A DNA stretch of 64,000 nt. Source: Pseudofrancisella aestuarii (GTDB taxonomy: Bacteria > Pseudomonadota > Gammaproteobacteria > Francisellales > Francisellaceae). The stretch lies in assembly GCF_003574475.2 (NCBI RefSeq), contig NZ_QLIS02000001.1:310001-374000 (forward strand), written 5' to 3'. How positions within the stretch are numbered: the first letter of the stretch is position 1; each line of letters starts with the position of its first letter. Position numbers and translations under genes: made by a program. Shown here piece after piece: positions 25,820 to 37,580 of this stretch. The notes beneath the pieces are model-generated. The model saw nothing but the letters and a program-made list of their open reading frames with translations, was not told where the DNA came from and made no database searches.

Positions 25820-26692
25820 TTACCAACCAGTAACTTCTTTAAGCTTTTTACCAATTTCAGCAGGTGATCTAGTATAAGCGATACCAGCAGCTTCAAAAGC
25901 AGCAAATTTTTCTTCAGCTGTACCTTTACCACCAGAGATAATAGCACCAGCATGACCCATACGCTTTCCTGGAGGAGCTGTAACACCAGCGATATAACCG
26001 ATAACTGGCTTAGTAACATTGTGCTTGATATATTCAGCAGCTTCTTCTTCAGCAGTACCACCGATTTCACCAATTAGAATAATAGCTTCTGTTTGAGGAT
26101 CATTTTGAAGAAGTTCTAAAGCTTCAATTTGATTCATACCAGGGATTGGATCTCCACCTATACCGATACAAGTAGATTGGCCAAAACCAAGCTTAGTTGT
26201 TTGAGCAACTGCTTCATAAGTTAAAGTACCAGAACGAGATATGATACCAACTTTACCAGGTTGGTGAATATGACCAGGCATAATACCAATCTTACATTGA
26301 CCTGGAGTTATAACACCAGGGCAGTTTGGTCCAACAACTCTTACATCTTTACCTTTTAAGTATTCTTTAACTACTAGCATGTCTAGAGTTGGAACACCTT
26401 CAGTGATAATAACAACTAGCTTAACACCAGAGTCAATTGCTTCAATTGCAGAATCTTTTACAAATGGAGCTGGTACATATATAACAGATGCATCAGCACC
26501 AGTAGCTTTTACAGCTTCTTCCATTGTGTTAAAAACTGGTCTATCTAAATGTGTAGTACCACCTTTACCAGGAGTTACACCACCAACAACATTTGTTCCA
26601 TAAGCAATAGCTTGCTCTGAATGGAAAGTACCATTTTTACCAGTAAAACCTTGTACTAAAACTTTTGTGTTTTTATCAATTAATACGCTCAT
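25820..26692 (-). CDS. sucD: Succinate-CoA ligase, alpha subunit
   Basis: A 290-residue alpha subunit of the TCA-cycle enzyme that interconverts succinyl-CoA and succinate with formation of ATP or GTP. The CoA-binding N-terminus has [18 protein letters not shown], and the phosphorylated histidine lies in [14 protein letters not shown]. Length matches E. coli SucD. It follows sucC by 31 bases on the same strand. No sucAB genes are found beside it, so the usual sucABCD order is broken in this window. Confidence 0.95.
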   Translation of the reverse strand: MSVLIDKNTKVLVQGFTGKNGTFHSEQAIAYGTNVVGGVTPGKGGTTHLDRPVFNTMEEAVKATGADASVIYVPAPFVKDSAIEAIDSGVKLVVIITEGVPTLDMLVVKEYLKGKDVRVVGPNCPGVITPGQCKIGIMPGHIHQPGKVGIISRSGTLTYEAVAQTTKLGFGQSTCIGIGGDPIPGMNQIEALELLQNDPQTEAIILIGEIGGTAEEEAAEYIKHNVTKPVIGYIAGVTAPPGKRMGHAGAIISGGKGTAEEKFAAFEAAGIAYTRSPAEIGKKLKEVTGW

Positions 26693-26723
26693 TATTCAAT
26701 ATTCCTTTTAATTTTTTAATTTA

Positions 26724-27887
26724 TTAAGCTAATGATTTTACAACTTTGTCAGCTGCATCAGCCAAACCATCAGCAGGAATTAATTTCAAGCCAGATTCAG
26801 ATAGTATTTTAGAACCTAATTCAGCATTGTTTCCTTCTAAACGAACAACAACTGGTACAGTTACATTTACTTCTTTAACAGCTTCAATAATTGCTTCTGC
26901 AATCATGTCACAACGAACAATACCACCAAAAATATTAATCAAAACCGCTTTTACATTTTCATCATCTAAAATTAGTTTGAATGCTTCTATTACTCTAGCT
27001 TTAGTAGCACCACCACCAACATCTAGGAAGTTTGCAGGTTTTCCACCATAAAGCTGAATGATATCCATAGTAGCCATTGCAAGACCAGCACCATTTACCA
27101 TACAACCAATATTGCCTTCAAGAGCAACATAGTTTAGCTCATGTTCAGAAGCTTTAAGCTCTTTAGCATTCTCTTGAGACTTGTCTCTTAAAGCTAATAA
27201 TTTAGGATGTCTATAAAGAGCATTTGAATCAAGATTGATTTTTCCATCAACACAAACGATATCACCATTTTCTCTAACAGCAAGAGGGTTGATTTCAAAT
27301 AAAGCAAAGTCACATTCTATAAATGCTTTATATGCACCTAACATAGTTTTTGTGAAGTCATTTATTTGTTTACCTTCCAAACCAAGTTTAAAAGCAACTT
27401 CACGTGCTTGGAATGGTTGAAGACCAACTAAAGGATCTACTTCTACTTTTAAAATCTTCTCAGGAGTATTATGTGCAACTTCTTCAATATCTACACCACC
27501 TTCAGATGAAGCCATGAATGTTACTTTACGGCTAGATCTATCAACAACTGCTCCTAAGTATAATTCACGAGAAACAGGATAAACATCTTCAAAAACACCT
27601 ACTGAATTTACAGGTTGACCATCAGCATCTGTTTGGAATGTAACTAAATTTGTGCCAATAAGCTTCTCAGCAACTTCACGTGCTTCTTGAGATGATTTTA
27701 CAACTTTAACACCACCAGCTTTACCACGTCCACCAGCATGCACTTGAGCTTTAACAACTGCAAATTTTCCGCCTATTTGGTCAAATGCTTGTGCAGCTTC
27801 GTTAGGATTATGAGCTACAATACCTTTTTGAACTTTTAGACCATAACTTTCTAAAAGATCCTTAGCTTGATATTCATGTAAATTCAT
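26724..27887 (-). CDS. sucC: Succinate-CoA ligase, beta subunit
   Basis: A 387-residue beta subunit with an ATP-grasp fold. It opens with [16 protein letters not shown], has the nucleotide-binding [17 protein letters not shown], and carries the C-terminal [17 protein letters not shown] that contacts the alpha subunit and succinate. It forms a heterodimer or heterotetramer with SucD. AAGGAAG lies about 6 bases before the ATG. A candidate promoter is described separately in the 189-base divergent gap. Confidence 0.95.
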   Translation of the reverse strand: MNLHEYQAKDLLESYGLKVQKGIVAHNPNEAAQAFDQIGGKFAVVKAQVHAGGRGKAGGVKVVKSSQEAREVAEKLIGTNLVTFQTDADGQPVNSVGVFEDVYPVSRELYLGAVVDRSSRKVTFMASSEGGVDIEEVAHNTPEKILKVEVDPLVGLQPFQAREVAFKLGLEGKQINDFTKTMLGAYKAFIECDFALFEINPLAVRENGDIVCVDGKINLDSNALYRHPKLLALRDKSQENAKELKASEHELNYVALEGNIGCMVNGAGLAMATMDIIQLYGGKPANFLDVGGGATKARVIEAFKLILDDENVKAVLINIFGGIVRCDMIAEAIIEAVKEVNVTVPVVVRLEGNNAELGSKILSESGLKLIPADGLADAADKVVKSLA

Positions 27888-27941
27888 TGATTTTCTTCCT
27901 TATTTGATCGTTTAACGAAAATTTTAATTTAAACAGTTAAG

Positions 27942-27971
27942 ATAATAGCGTATTTGTTATAGTTTTTCTAA
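27942..27971 (-). promoter_or_regulatory. Predicted sigma-70 promoter of sucCD
   Basis: On the minus strand TTAGAA (complement of 27966-27971) and TATTAT (complement of 27942-27947) lie 18 bases apart. The predicted start is about 50 bases upstream of the sucC ATG. The match is moderate and was chosen because it is the best in the gap. Confidence 0.35.
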
Positions 27972-28076
27972 TATAAATTAGCGGTTTTAGGTCGGTAGTT
28001 TTTGTTTATATATTTTTTATAAATGTTACTGTATGATTTAGAAGAGTAAATTTAATACTAGTAAAGGTTATTAATT

Positions 28077-30008
28077 ATGATGAAAAAAATATATAACAAA
28101 TTAATGTCAACTATCTTTAGTCAGACAACTCCTGCTCAATTGCTCTTAGTTTCTATATTGGGTTTTGTGTTTGGATTTATTCCTGGCTTTAGCTATGCAC
28201 CACTATTATTTATTCTCACTATATTCTTAGTGTTGATCTTAAGAGTAAATATCGGAATATTTATAATAATTGCGCTAATAGCTAAGGCACTATCTTTTAT
28301 GATAGAAGGACTTAGCTTTGGTGTAGGTACATTTTTAATAGATGGTTTTGCTCAACCATTATTTAAGAAAATAGTAAATACTCCTGTTTTAGCATATGCA
28401 GGATTTGACTATTATCTTGTGACTGGTGCTTTTGTCGTATCAATAATTTTAGGTGTTGTAGTAGGATTAATTCTTGCAAAAATTTATAAAGGCTTTGTTT
28501 CTAAAATGGCAAAGCTACAAGCAGAGAATGGATTGTATACTAAAATCACAAGTAAATTAAGTACTAAAATAGCTTCAAAAATACTTTTAGGAAAAAATAT
28601 TTCTAAAGTAGACTGGCAAAAAATGGCAAAGAAAAGATTTTTGCAACCATTTAGAATTTTGGGAGTTACACTAGTAGCTATTATAGTTGCTTTAATATAT
28701 ATGTCCCCAAAACTATTAGAGACAACATTAGTTTCTAATATAATTAAACAACAGCTTTCTAAAGCTAATGGAGCAACTGTTGACTATAAATCAATAAACT
28801 TAGATTTTAGTGAGGCAAAATTAGAAATAGCTGGATTAGGTGCTGCAAACCCTAGTGATCTACATGAAGATAGATTCTATGCTGAATCTGTAAGTGCTAG
28901 CTTAAATATGACTGGAATTTTAACAAAACACCTAGTGTTAGATAACGTTAAATTAGATGGAGTTAAATTAAATAAAGAAAGAAGCTCGAAAGGTGAACTT
29001 TATGGTGAAAAAACTCAAGCTATAAATCCAGCTGTTGATGAGAATATCAATAATGTTAAAACAATATCAGGTGATGTGAATAAGTTACAACAGCTTAATT
29101 TAGATAATTATCTTAATAATGCAAAAACAGCAAGTAAAGTTGCAAAAGGTATAAAACAAGGTGCTGAAGTTTTAAGTAACTTTAAACCTTCACCAAAAAC
29201 AACTGCTAAAGAACAACAAAATGTAGCAAAAGAAGAAGCTAAAACTTATGGATATGCTAACGTTAGAGCTGAAAGCTTAGAAACTAAAAAGCCGATGCTT
29301 ACTATTTTAAATACATATATCAATAATTATGAAGATTTTGGTAATATCTTTAATGTTTATTTGGGGAATATATCAACTAACCCTACACTTCTAGGTGAGC
29401 CAACTACTATTAAAATTAATACTGCGAAGAATGATGACATAAATGCAAATGTTACAATTTCTAACAAAGCAGATACGGCTAATAATGTAGAGTTTAAATT
29501 CAAAAATCTTGGAAATAATCTTGTTAAAGGTTTAGATATTCAAAATTTAAAATTAAATGCTAAAAATGCAAGCATTAGTGGAAAAGGTAGTTGGAATTTT
29601 GAATCAGGTAAAAATATAAGCTTTAACATTCCTTTAGTTGTAAATTTAGATGGAGTAACTGCTGACTTTAATGGATTTGATCAAAAATTACAAAATTTAC
29701 AATTAAATGCTTTGTTATCTGGAGATTTAAACAACACTAATTTTAGTATTGATAAGTCATCTATAGACAATATTTTAAAATCAGTAAATGTTCAAGATGT
29801 TGCTAATAATATTATTGAAAAAACTGGAGCTGATGAAAAAACTAAGCAACTTATAAAAAATACAAAAATAAATGGTAAATCTATATCAGAAATGAATGCT
29901 AATGATGCGCAACATTTATTAAATACTCAAGTAAATGGTAAGGCGGTAAAAGATTTAAATGCTAATGATGTTAAAAATATAGCATCTGGCTTTGGAATAA
30001 ATATTTAA
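28077..30008 (+). CDS. Single-chain TIGR03546 plus TIGR03545-like membrane protein
   Basis: A 643-residue protein. Residues 1-160 are a multi-span domain (FGFIPGFSYAPLLFILTIFL, SFGVGTFLIDGFAQPLFKK, YAGFDYYLVTGAF) that matches my memory of family TIGR03546. A further span at about 192-210 is followed by a long AsmA-like periplasmic part (ANGATVDYKSINLDFSEAKL, ADNVKLDGVKLN-type strands) resembling TIGR03545. In most genomes these are two adjacent genes. The C-terminus holds asparagine-rich repeats: LNANDVKN and MNANDAQH near the end. A role in envelope lipid transport is guessed from the AsmA resemblance only. Confidence 0.7.
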   Translation: MMKKIYNKLMSTIFSQTTPAQLLLVSILGFVFGFIPGFSYAPLLFILTIFLVLILRVNIGIFIIIALIAKALSFMIEGLSFGVGTFLIDGFAQPLFKKIVNTPVLAYAGFDYYLVTGAFVVSIILGVVVGLILAKIYKGFVSKMAKLQAENGLYTKITSKLSTKIASKILLGKNISKVDWQKMAKKRFLQPFRILGVTLVAIIVALIYMSPKLLETTLVSNIIKQQLSKANGATVDYKSINLDFSEAKLEIAGLGAANPSDLHEDRFYAESVSASLNMTGILTKHLVLDNVKLDGVKLNKERSSKGELYGEKTQAINPAVDENINNVKTISGDVNKLQQLNLDNYLNNAKTASKVAKGIKQGAEVLSNFKPSPKTTAKEQQNVAKEEAKTYGYANVRAESLETKKPMLTILNTYINNYEDFGNIFNVYLGNISTNPTLLGEPTTIKINTAKNDDINANVTISNKADTANNVEFKFKNLGNNLVKGLDIQNLKLNAKNASISGKGSWNFESGKNISFNIPLVVNLDGVTADFNGFDQKLQNLQLNALLSGDLNNTNFSIDKSSIDNILKSVNVQDVANNIIEKTGADEKTKQLIKNTKINGKSISEMNANDAQHLLNTQVNGKAVKDLNANDVKNIASGFGINI

Positions 30009-30075
30009 CTAATTTTCTTTCTTAGTGTAAAATTCTCTCTTTAAGCTAAAATAATTTTTATTTAAGGTTTTTTCA

Positions 30076-31278
30076 ATGATTGAATATAATCTTAATGTTA
30101 TGGGTACATTTTTTGCAGCAGCTATAGTTTTAGGTGTTGGGAGAATTGTATATAATCACGTATATTTCTTAAGGAAATTTTTCATTCCTATTCCTGTAAT
30201 AGGCGGGATTATTATATCAATTATTCTTAGCATATTAGAATCAAATCATATAATTAGATTTATAACAGATGGAGATGTCCAGCGCTTATTGATGGTTACA
30301 TTCTTTGCAACAGTTGGATTTTCTTCAAGCCTTAAACTTCTCATACGAGGTGGAAAGCTTCTTTTTGTATTTGTTTTATGTACAGCTGTATTAGTTATAT
30401 TGCAGAATATCTTAAGTATCTCTATCGCGATAGGATTTAACTTAAGCCCTCTTTTTGGTCTGGCTAACGGTTCTATACCTCTAGTAGGGGGACATGGAAC
30501 ATCAGCAGCATTCTCTGGAGTGCTTGAGCAGTTTGGCTTAGAACATGCAGCAACAATCACTACTGCGGCTGCAACCTTTGGTCTAGTGTGTGGGGGCTTG
30601 CTTGGAGGACCTATTGGCCACTTTATTATGAAAAGACATAATCTAAAGCCCAGAGTTTCAGAAGCAGAGCTTAACTCTATGAAAATAGAAACTGATGAAG
30701 ATTCTAAATTACCTATTTCAGAGCATGGATTATTTAGGGCTATCATTCTTTTAACAGTAGTAATAACTTTAGGCGAGTTAGTGACATATGTTTTTAGATA
30801 TATAGGACTTATCATGCCGGACTATATAGGTGCTATGCTTATAGCTGCGGTAGCTAGGAATATTTCTGATTTTTCTAAAAAATTGACTATTGAGCATAAT
30901 GAGATACTAACTATTGGTAATATTTCACTTAGCTTATTTTTAGCAATAGTCTTAATGAATATACATTTTCAAGCTCTTATTAATATGGCTTTATCTATGT
31001 GTGTAATTCTTTTTGCACAAGTAATTCTTATGGCACTATTTTCATATTACATAACATTCAAAGCATTAGGTAAGGATTATGATGCTGCAGTTTTAGCAAT
31101 AGGGCAGTGTGGTTTTGGGTTGGGGGCAACTCCTACAGCAATGGCAAATATGAAGGCTTTTACTTCTAAAAACTTCCCATCACCTGTAGCATTTTTTGTC
31201 ACGCCATTAGTAGGTTCTTTATTTATTGATTTTTTTAATGCTGCAACTATTACAACATTCTTAAATTTCTTTAAATAG
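30076..31278 (+). CDS. gltS: Sodium/glutamate symporter GltS family
   Basis: A 400-residue membrane transporter with ten or more spans. The two inverted repeats carry the re-entrant loop motifs IPLVGGHGTSAAFSG (near residue 135) and GQCGFGLGATPTAMAN (near residue 345), which form the ion and substrate site of GltS. It imports glutamate with sodium. It starts 67 bases after the TIGR03546-like gene, so separate transcription is possible. Its stop is 5 bases from that of the topoisomerase gene. Confidence 0.9.
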   Translation: MIEYNLNVMGTFFAAAIVLGVGRIVYNHVYFLRKFFIPIPVIGGIIISIILSILESNHIIRFITDGDVQRLLMVTFFATVGFSSSLKLLIRGGKLLFVFVLCTAVLVILQNILSISIAIGFNLSPLFGLANGSIPLVGGHGTSAAFSGVLEQFGLEHAATITTAAATFGLVCGGLLGGPIGHFIMKRHNLKPRVSEAELNSMKIETDEDSKLPISEHGLFRAIILLTVVITLGELVTYVFRYIGLIMPDYIGAMLIAAVARNISDFSKKLTIEHNEILTIGNISLSLFLAIVLMNIHFQALINMALSMCVILFAQVILMALFSYYITFKALGKDYDAAVLAIGQCGFGLGATPTAMANMKAFTSKNFPSPVAFFVTPLVGSLFIDFFNAATITTFLNFFK

Positions 31279-31283
31279 TAGAG

Positions 31284-32312
31284 TTAGCCTAATCTAATTA
31301 AAATTTGAGTAAAAAGCTGTTCTGATTTATACATGTAGTTTGAGGTTTTTACGTATTTTTTTTCTTCTTCTCTAATCCACTCAGGCAAAAGTCCTTGTTC
31401 ATATGCTTCTAAAATTGATGGATGTAGGTAACTTTCTTTACAAATGTTTGGAGTATTCCCTAGTTCCTTAGCTGCATATTCTATAGCTTGTTTAAGTAGT
31501 TTACCTTCATTCTCTTTTTCATTTTGACGTATGTAATCAATAAAAGAAACATTGGCCCACCATGTTCTATAGTCTTTAGCACTAATATAGCTTCTAGCAA
31601 CTCTTCTTAAGTAACGATTAATATTTGTAGATGTTATGTTAGTGAGCACATTTGTATTGCTATAGTAGCTAAATAGAAACTGTCCTTCCAAACCCTGACA
31701 CTCTTGTAAAACTTCTGCTAACCTAGCATCTGTAAATCTTATTTTATGATCAACCTTACTCTTACCTTTGAAATGTAAATATATAGATATATCATCTATA
31801 TCTACATTTTTTTTACTAAGTGTAGTAAGTCCTCGGCTTTTATTTTTTATTTGATATTGGATATTTCCAACTCTTATATGAGATTTATCTAATAATCTTA
31901 TTGATGCTGCAATTACCTTTTTTTTACAAAGTCTTTTTCGTTTGAGATCATAATCTACTCTAGACCTAATGCGAGGCAAAACTTGAGAGAAAAGTAATAA
32001 ATGTTCATATTTAAGAGCATGCTGTAATGCTACCCACTTGGGATGATAAATATACTGTTTTCGTCCTTGTTCATCATAGCCAGTAGCTTGAATATGACCG
32101 TTAGATTTTTTACATACCCAAACGTTTTCCCAAGCTGGCGGGATAGTGAGATCTTTTATTTTATTTTTTATTGAATCACTAGTTATCAGCTTCTTTTTTT
32201 CACAATAAAAAGCAAAGCCACTTCCCTTACGTACTCGTTTATAACCTGATTTAAACTTTTCAATGTATTCTAGATTTGCTTTCTTAGCTATCCTTTTATT
32301 ATAGCGACTCAT
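31284..32312 (-). CDS. DNA topoisomerase IB, poxvirus-like
   Basis: A 342-residue type IB topoisomerase. The small form matches poxviral and bacterial TopIB. Catalytic residues are R147 in SHIRVGN, K167 in TTLSKKNV, R249 in SAKDYRTWWAN and the nucleophile Y295 in CKESYLHPSIL. The N-terminal clamp has the family run LTIPPAWENVWVC. It relaxes supercoils of either sign without ATP. It is 3 bases downstream of dusA on the same strand. Type IB enzymes occur in a minority of bacteria, so horizontal gain at some point is likely, but base composition here does not differ by eye. Confidence 0.92.
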   Translation of the reverse strand: MSRYNKRIAKKANLEYIEKFKSGYKRVRKGSGFAFYCEKKKLITSDSIKNKIKDLTIPPAWENVWVCKKSNGHIQATGYDEQGRKQYIYHPKWVALQHALKYEHLLLFSQVLPRIRSRVDYDLKRKRLCKKKVIAASIRLLDKSHIRVGNIQYQIKNKSRGLTTLSKKNVDIDDISIYLHFKGKSKVDHKIRFTDARLAEVLQECQGLEGQFLFSYYSNTNVLTNITSTNINRYLRRVARSYISAKDYRTWWANVSFIDYIRQNEKENEGKLLKQAIEYAAKELGNTPNICKESYLHPSILEAYEQGLLPEWIREEEKKYVKTSNYMYKSEQLFTQILIRLG

Positions 32313-32315
32313 TTT

Positions 32316-33308
32316 CTACTCAAGGTTATTAAAAACTTTTAATGCATTAATAAATGTATCAACGTTAGCATCTTTTTTAGTAGCATTTTCACTTAAGTGT
32401 CTTCTAAATAGTTTAGCATTTGGTAAGCCGTTAAAAAGGTTTAGGGTATGCTTAGTCATATTATTTAACTTTACAGATGAATCATTACGCATTTGATCTT
32501 CAATATATTCTATAAATTGTTCAGCTACCTTGTATGGAGTTAACTCATTTTTTTTATCGTTATAGAAAACTTCATCAACACCTTTAAAAATCATTGGGTT
32601 ATGATAAGCTTCTCTTCCAATCATTACACTATCAATATGCTTTAAATGATTGTTTATATCACCTAATGTTTTTATCCCACCATTAATTCCAATTTGGCTA
32701 TTAGGGAAATCTCTTTTTACATTATAAACAATATCATAATTTAGTTCTGGAATAGTTCTATTTTCTTTAGGAGATAAACCGCTTAACCAACCTTTACGAG
32801 CATGAATACAAATATAGTCAATATCAGCCTCAATTTGCATTTGTAGAAAATTACATAACTCTGAATAACTATCATTGTTATCATAGCCAATGCGACATTT
32901 TATAGATATTGGAATATCTAAGTTGTCTTTCATTGCTTTTACACAATCAGCTACTGTTTCTGGTTCAGCCATTAAAGATAAACCAAAATTTCCTTTTTGT
33001 ACTCTTTCGCTAGGGCAGCCTACATTTATATTTATTTCATCATACCCTAAGTCTTGAGCCAATTTGCCACAAGTGACAAAATCTTTCGCTACACAGCCAC
33101 CTAATTGTAAAGTTACTGGATGTTCTATGTCAGAGTATTTTAGTAAGATATCTTTATTTCCATGCAAAATGGCATTTAGTGTGACCATCTCTGTATAAAG
33201 CATGGTTTTTTTAGTAATTAGTCGCATCATATAGCGATAATGCCTATCTGTCCAATCTAGCATAGGCGCGATACAAATTTTACGAGAAAAATTAGAGTTG
33301 ATCATCAT
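32316..33308 (-). CDS. dusA: tRNA-dihydrouridine synthase A
   Basis: A flavoenzyme that reduces U20 and U20a in the tRNA D-loop. ICIAPMLDWTDRHYRYMMR opens the FMN-binding barrel, and the catalytic cysteine is in NVGCPSERVQKGNFG. The run IGINGGIKTLGDI and MIGREAYHNP complete the site. An open frame starts 27 bases further up at 33335. I prefer the ATG pair at 33305/33308 because the extra residues have no counterpart in the family and a longer start would deepen the overlap with the upstream gene. It ends 3 bases before the topoisomerase gene. Confidence 0.9.
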   Translation of the reverse strand: MMINSNFSRKICIAPMLDWTDRHYRYMMRLITKKTMLYTEMVTLNAILHGNKDILLKYSDIEHPVTLQLGGCVAKDFVTCGKLAQDLGYDEININVGCPSERVQKGNFGLSLMAEPETVADCVKAMKDNLDIPISIKCRIGYDNNDSYSELCNFLQMQIEADIDYICIHARKGWLSGLSPKENRTIPELNYDIVYNVKRDFPNSQIGINGGIKTLGDINNHLKHIDSVMIGREAYHNPMIFKGVDEVFYNDKKNELTPYKVAEQFIEYIEDQMRNDSSVKLNNMTKHTLNLFNGLPNAKLFRRHLSENATKKDANVDTFINALKVFNNLE

Positions 33309-34086
33309 TGATGCCCATTCTTGAAATGATGCCATCTATTTGGTTTGTATATTTTCTAGTAGTGTCTGAATATCTTGCATATTGGGGGTGAGATCTATCA
33401 TTCATCCAATTTGCCAAATCCCAATTATATGTTGTTGTAAAGCAAAGCTTTCCAAACTCTGTTAAGTTAAATTCTCCCTGAGTTTGCAAACAACCAGTTA
33501 AAAAAACATCCGCATATGATTGAAGTATAGGGAAATCTTTAGTAGGAAATTCAGCATCACTGAAACTTTTGACATACATCCAGTAATCTCCTTTAGGTAA
33601 ACTTTTAATGCCTAAAGGAAGAATATCTTTTCTTGGTACTTTAACTCTACAGTATGAAGCTTCTCTTAAATCTGTAGCCTGTATATCTTCAGCTGATGAC
33701 GGATAATAAATAGCATTCATTAAATAACCATCATTAGGAATAGCCAATAAATAAGTAGCGTTAGATTTAGTTCCTCTTGATGCCCATACTCTTTCAAAAT
33801 TACTTACTAAAATTGGAGCAGCAAACTTAGCATCTGGAACTGTTATCATCCTTGAATCTTTATTCATTAAACTTCCATAACCGATAACATAATTATCTCT
33901 AGAGCTTTTGACTGCAGGTCTACAGTTTCGAGTTGTTTCAGGAGTTTTTGTTGTTTCATTAAATGCTACATCATTCTCAACTGCTATTTTCACTTCTTTC
34001 TTCTCACTTTCTTTACCTGCAAAAAAAGCCCCTGCAATTAAAGAGATAAAAAGTATTATGAATAATAACTTATGAGACTGTTTCAA
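33292..34086 (-). CDS. Membrane-anchored gamma-glutamylcyclotransferase-like protein
   Basis: A 264-residue protein. Residues 6-22 form a signal anchor or uncleaved signal (LLFIILFISLIAGAFFAG). A GGCT-like fold follows: VIGYGSLMNKDSR is the substrate loop signature, and E in DLREASYCRV is positioned as the general acid-base of GGCT/ChaC enzymes. The C-terminal region (TTTYNWDLANWMNDRSH) is unfamiliar. If active, it would cut gamma-glutamyl bonds outside the cytoplasm, for instance in glutathione. No enzymatic evidence exists in the sequence beyond these residues. It overlaps the start of dusA by about 17 bases. Confidence 0.7.
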   Translation of the reverse strand: MKQSHKLLFIILFISLIAGAFFAGKESEKKEVKIAVENDVAFNETTKTPETTRNCRPAVKSSRDNYVIGYGSLMNKDSRMITVPDAKFAAPILVSNFERVWASRGTKSNATYLLAIPNDGYLMNAIYYPSSAEDIQATDLREASYCRVKVPRKDILPLGIKSLPKGDYWMYVKSFSDAEFPTKDFPILQSYADVFLTGCLQTQGEFNLTEFGKLCFTTTYNWDLANWMNDRSHPQYARYSDTTRKYTNQIDGIISRMGINDDQL

Positions 34087-34203
34087 AACCTAACCTTTAA
34101 CACCATTAACCTATAAAATTACTACATTCTAGCATTTTAGATTAATTTTAATAAGGTCTTAAAATGACTTTTTATCATATCTAAAACAATTTGGTTTTAT
34201 TTA

Positions 34204-34212
34204 TGTTATAAT
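34204..34212 (+). promoter_or_regulatory. Extended -10 promoter element of gyrB
   Basis: TGTTATAAT combines a perfect TATAAT (34207-34212) with the TG dinucleotide one base upstream, the extended -10 form that can work without a good -35. The start would be near 34219, 41 bases before the gyrB ATG. TTGGAG near 34244 supplies a ribosome site. Confidence 0.55.
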
Positions 34213-34241
34213 TTCGCTAATTGTTTTTAGTTTATTCTTAA

Positions 34242-36662
<2,421 letters not shown>

Positions 36663-36674
36663 TACTTAATTCTC

Positions 36675-36704
36675 CTTATTTCTGACATTTTGTACAGAAA
36701 TAAG
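36675..36704. terminator. Hairpin between convergent gyrB and mutM, possible bidirectional terminator
   Basis: Ten-base perfect arms CTTATTTCTG (36675-36684) and CAGAAATAAG (36695-36704) enclose a 10-base loop. It starts 12 bases after the gyrB stop and covers the last codons of mutM. The T-richness of the flanks is modest in both directions, so terminator function is plausible but not textbook. Confidence 0.5.
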
Positions 36705-37497
36705 TATTTCTTTGACCTATAACTTCACTTTTAATCTCACTTTTACAAATGTAACAAGGTTGTTTAGCTCTACCATAAACATTTAATTTTTGAGAAAAAT
36801 AACCAGGCTTGCCTTCTGTATTTTTATAATCTTTTAGAGTGGTTCCACCTTGCTCTATCGCTATTTTTAATATTTCTTTTATAGCGTGGACTAGTTTGGT
36901 TATTTCTTTTTTTGATAAAGTCTTAGATATTCTTGTTGGTAAAATATTGCTTTTAAATAAAGCCTCTGAGGCATATATGTTGCCTACACCAACTACAGTG
37001 CTATTATCCATAATAGCTTGTTTTATCTTTTTAGAACTATTTTTAAGTTTACGCGCTAAATATTCACTATTAAAATCTTCAGTTAATGGTTCAACGCCGT
37101 GGTTGACTAAGACTTTATGATTTAAAGGAGCTTTATTATTATTAATTAACCAATATCCAAATCTTCTCGTATCATTATATATCAAAATCTCTTCTTCAAA
37201 TTCTATTAATATGTGATCATGTTTTTTAAAGCTATAGTTTTTTTTACTTTCTATTTTTATAACTCCAGACATTCCTAAATGCACTATTAGTTGTAAATCA
37301 TCGTTTAAGAAGATAATTAAATGCTTTCCTCTGCGTTGAATTTCTCTAACTTTTAAATTAACAATCTCTGAAAACTTATCTTTATCAATAGCGTATCTTA
37401 GTTTATCTATATTTATTTTAATCGAAGATATTTTTTTATTTATAATATGACTTATTAGTCCATTTTTAACAGTCTCTACTTCTGGTAATTCTGGCAT
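36676..37497 (-). CDS. mutM: Formamidopyrimidine-DNA glycosylase
   Basis: A 273-residue Fpg-family bifunctional glycosylase/AP lyase that excises 8-oxoguanine. The mature N-terminus [13 protein letters not shown] supplies the catalytic Pro (residue 2) and Glu (residue 3). K in [10 protein letters not shown] is the conserved beta-region lysine. The C-terminal zinc finger has CYIC and FCTKC, ending two residues before the stop, the usual Fpg layout. It is convergent with gyrB and divergent from the acyl-activating enzyme gene. Confidence 0.93.
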   Translation of the reverse strand: MPELPEVETVKNGLISHIINKKISSIKINIDKLRYAIDKDKFSEIVNLKVREIQRRGKHLIIFLNDDLQLIVHLGMSGVIKIESKKNYSFKKHDHILIEFEEEILIYNDTRRFGYWLINNNKAPLNHKVLVNHGVEPLTEDFNSEYLARKLKNSSKKIKQAIMDNSTVVGVGNIYASEALFKSNILPTRISKTLSKKEITKLVHAIKEILKIAIEQGGTTLKDYKNTEGKPGYFSQKLNVYGRAKQPCYICKSEIKSEVIGQRNTYFCTKCQK

Positions 37498-37524
37498 AAG
37501 TATTGAATTTATAAAAAATTAAGT

Positions 37525-37539
37525 TGTTATATGATAACA
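37525..37539. promoter_or_regulatory. Perfect inverted repeat upstream of the acyl-activating enzyme gene
   Basis: TGTTATATGATAACA has 6-base perfect arms and a 3-base centre. It lies 41 bases before the ATG at 37581 and 28 bases upstream of mutM. A TATAGT hexamer at 37554-37559 could be a -10, which would place the repeat over the -35 area and suit a repressor. The regulator is unknown. Confidence 0.4.
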
Positions 37540-37580
37540 TAATATCTTGTGGTTATAGTTAGGTATAAATAGGAGAACCA

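Noticed and set aside
25669-26073. 134-codon minus-strand frame across the end of the deiodinase-like gene and sucD
   Set aside because: Composition is dominated by Leu, Lys, Val and Ser as expected of a shadow frame; it overlaps two clear genes.
30246-30815. 189-codon minus-strand frame inside gltS
   Set aside because: Fully antisense to a well-supported transporter gene, with Pro/Thr/Ser-rich composition and no start signal.
34191-34212. TTGGTT as the -35 of the gyrB promoter
   Set aside because: It is only 10 bases from the TATAAT, far too close. The extended -10 form explains the promoter better.
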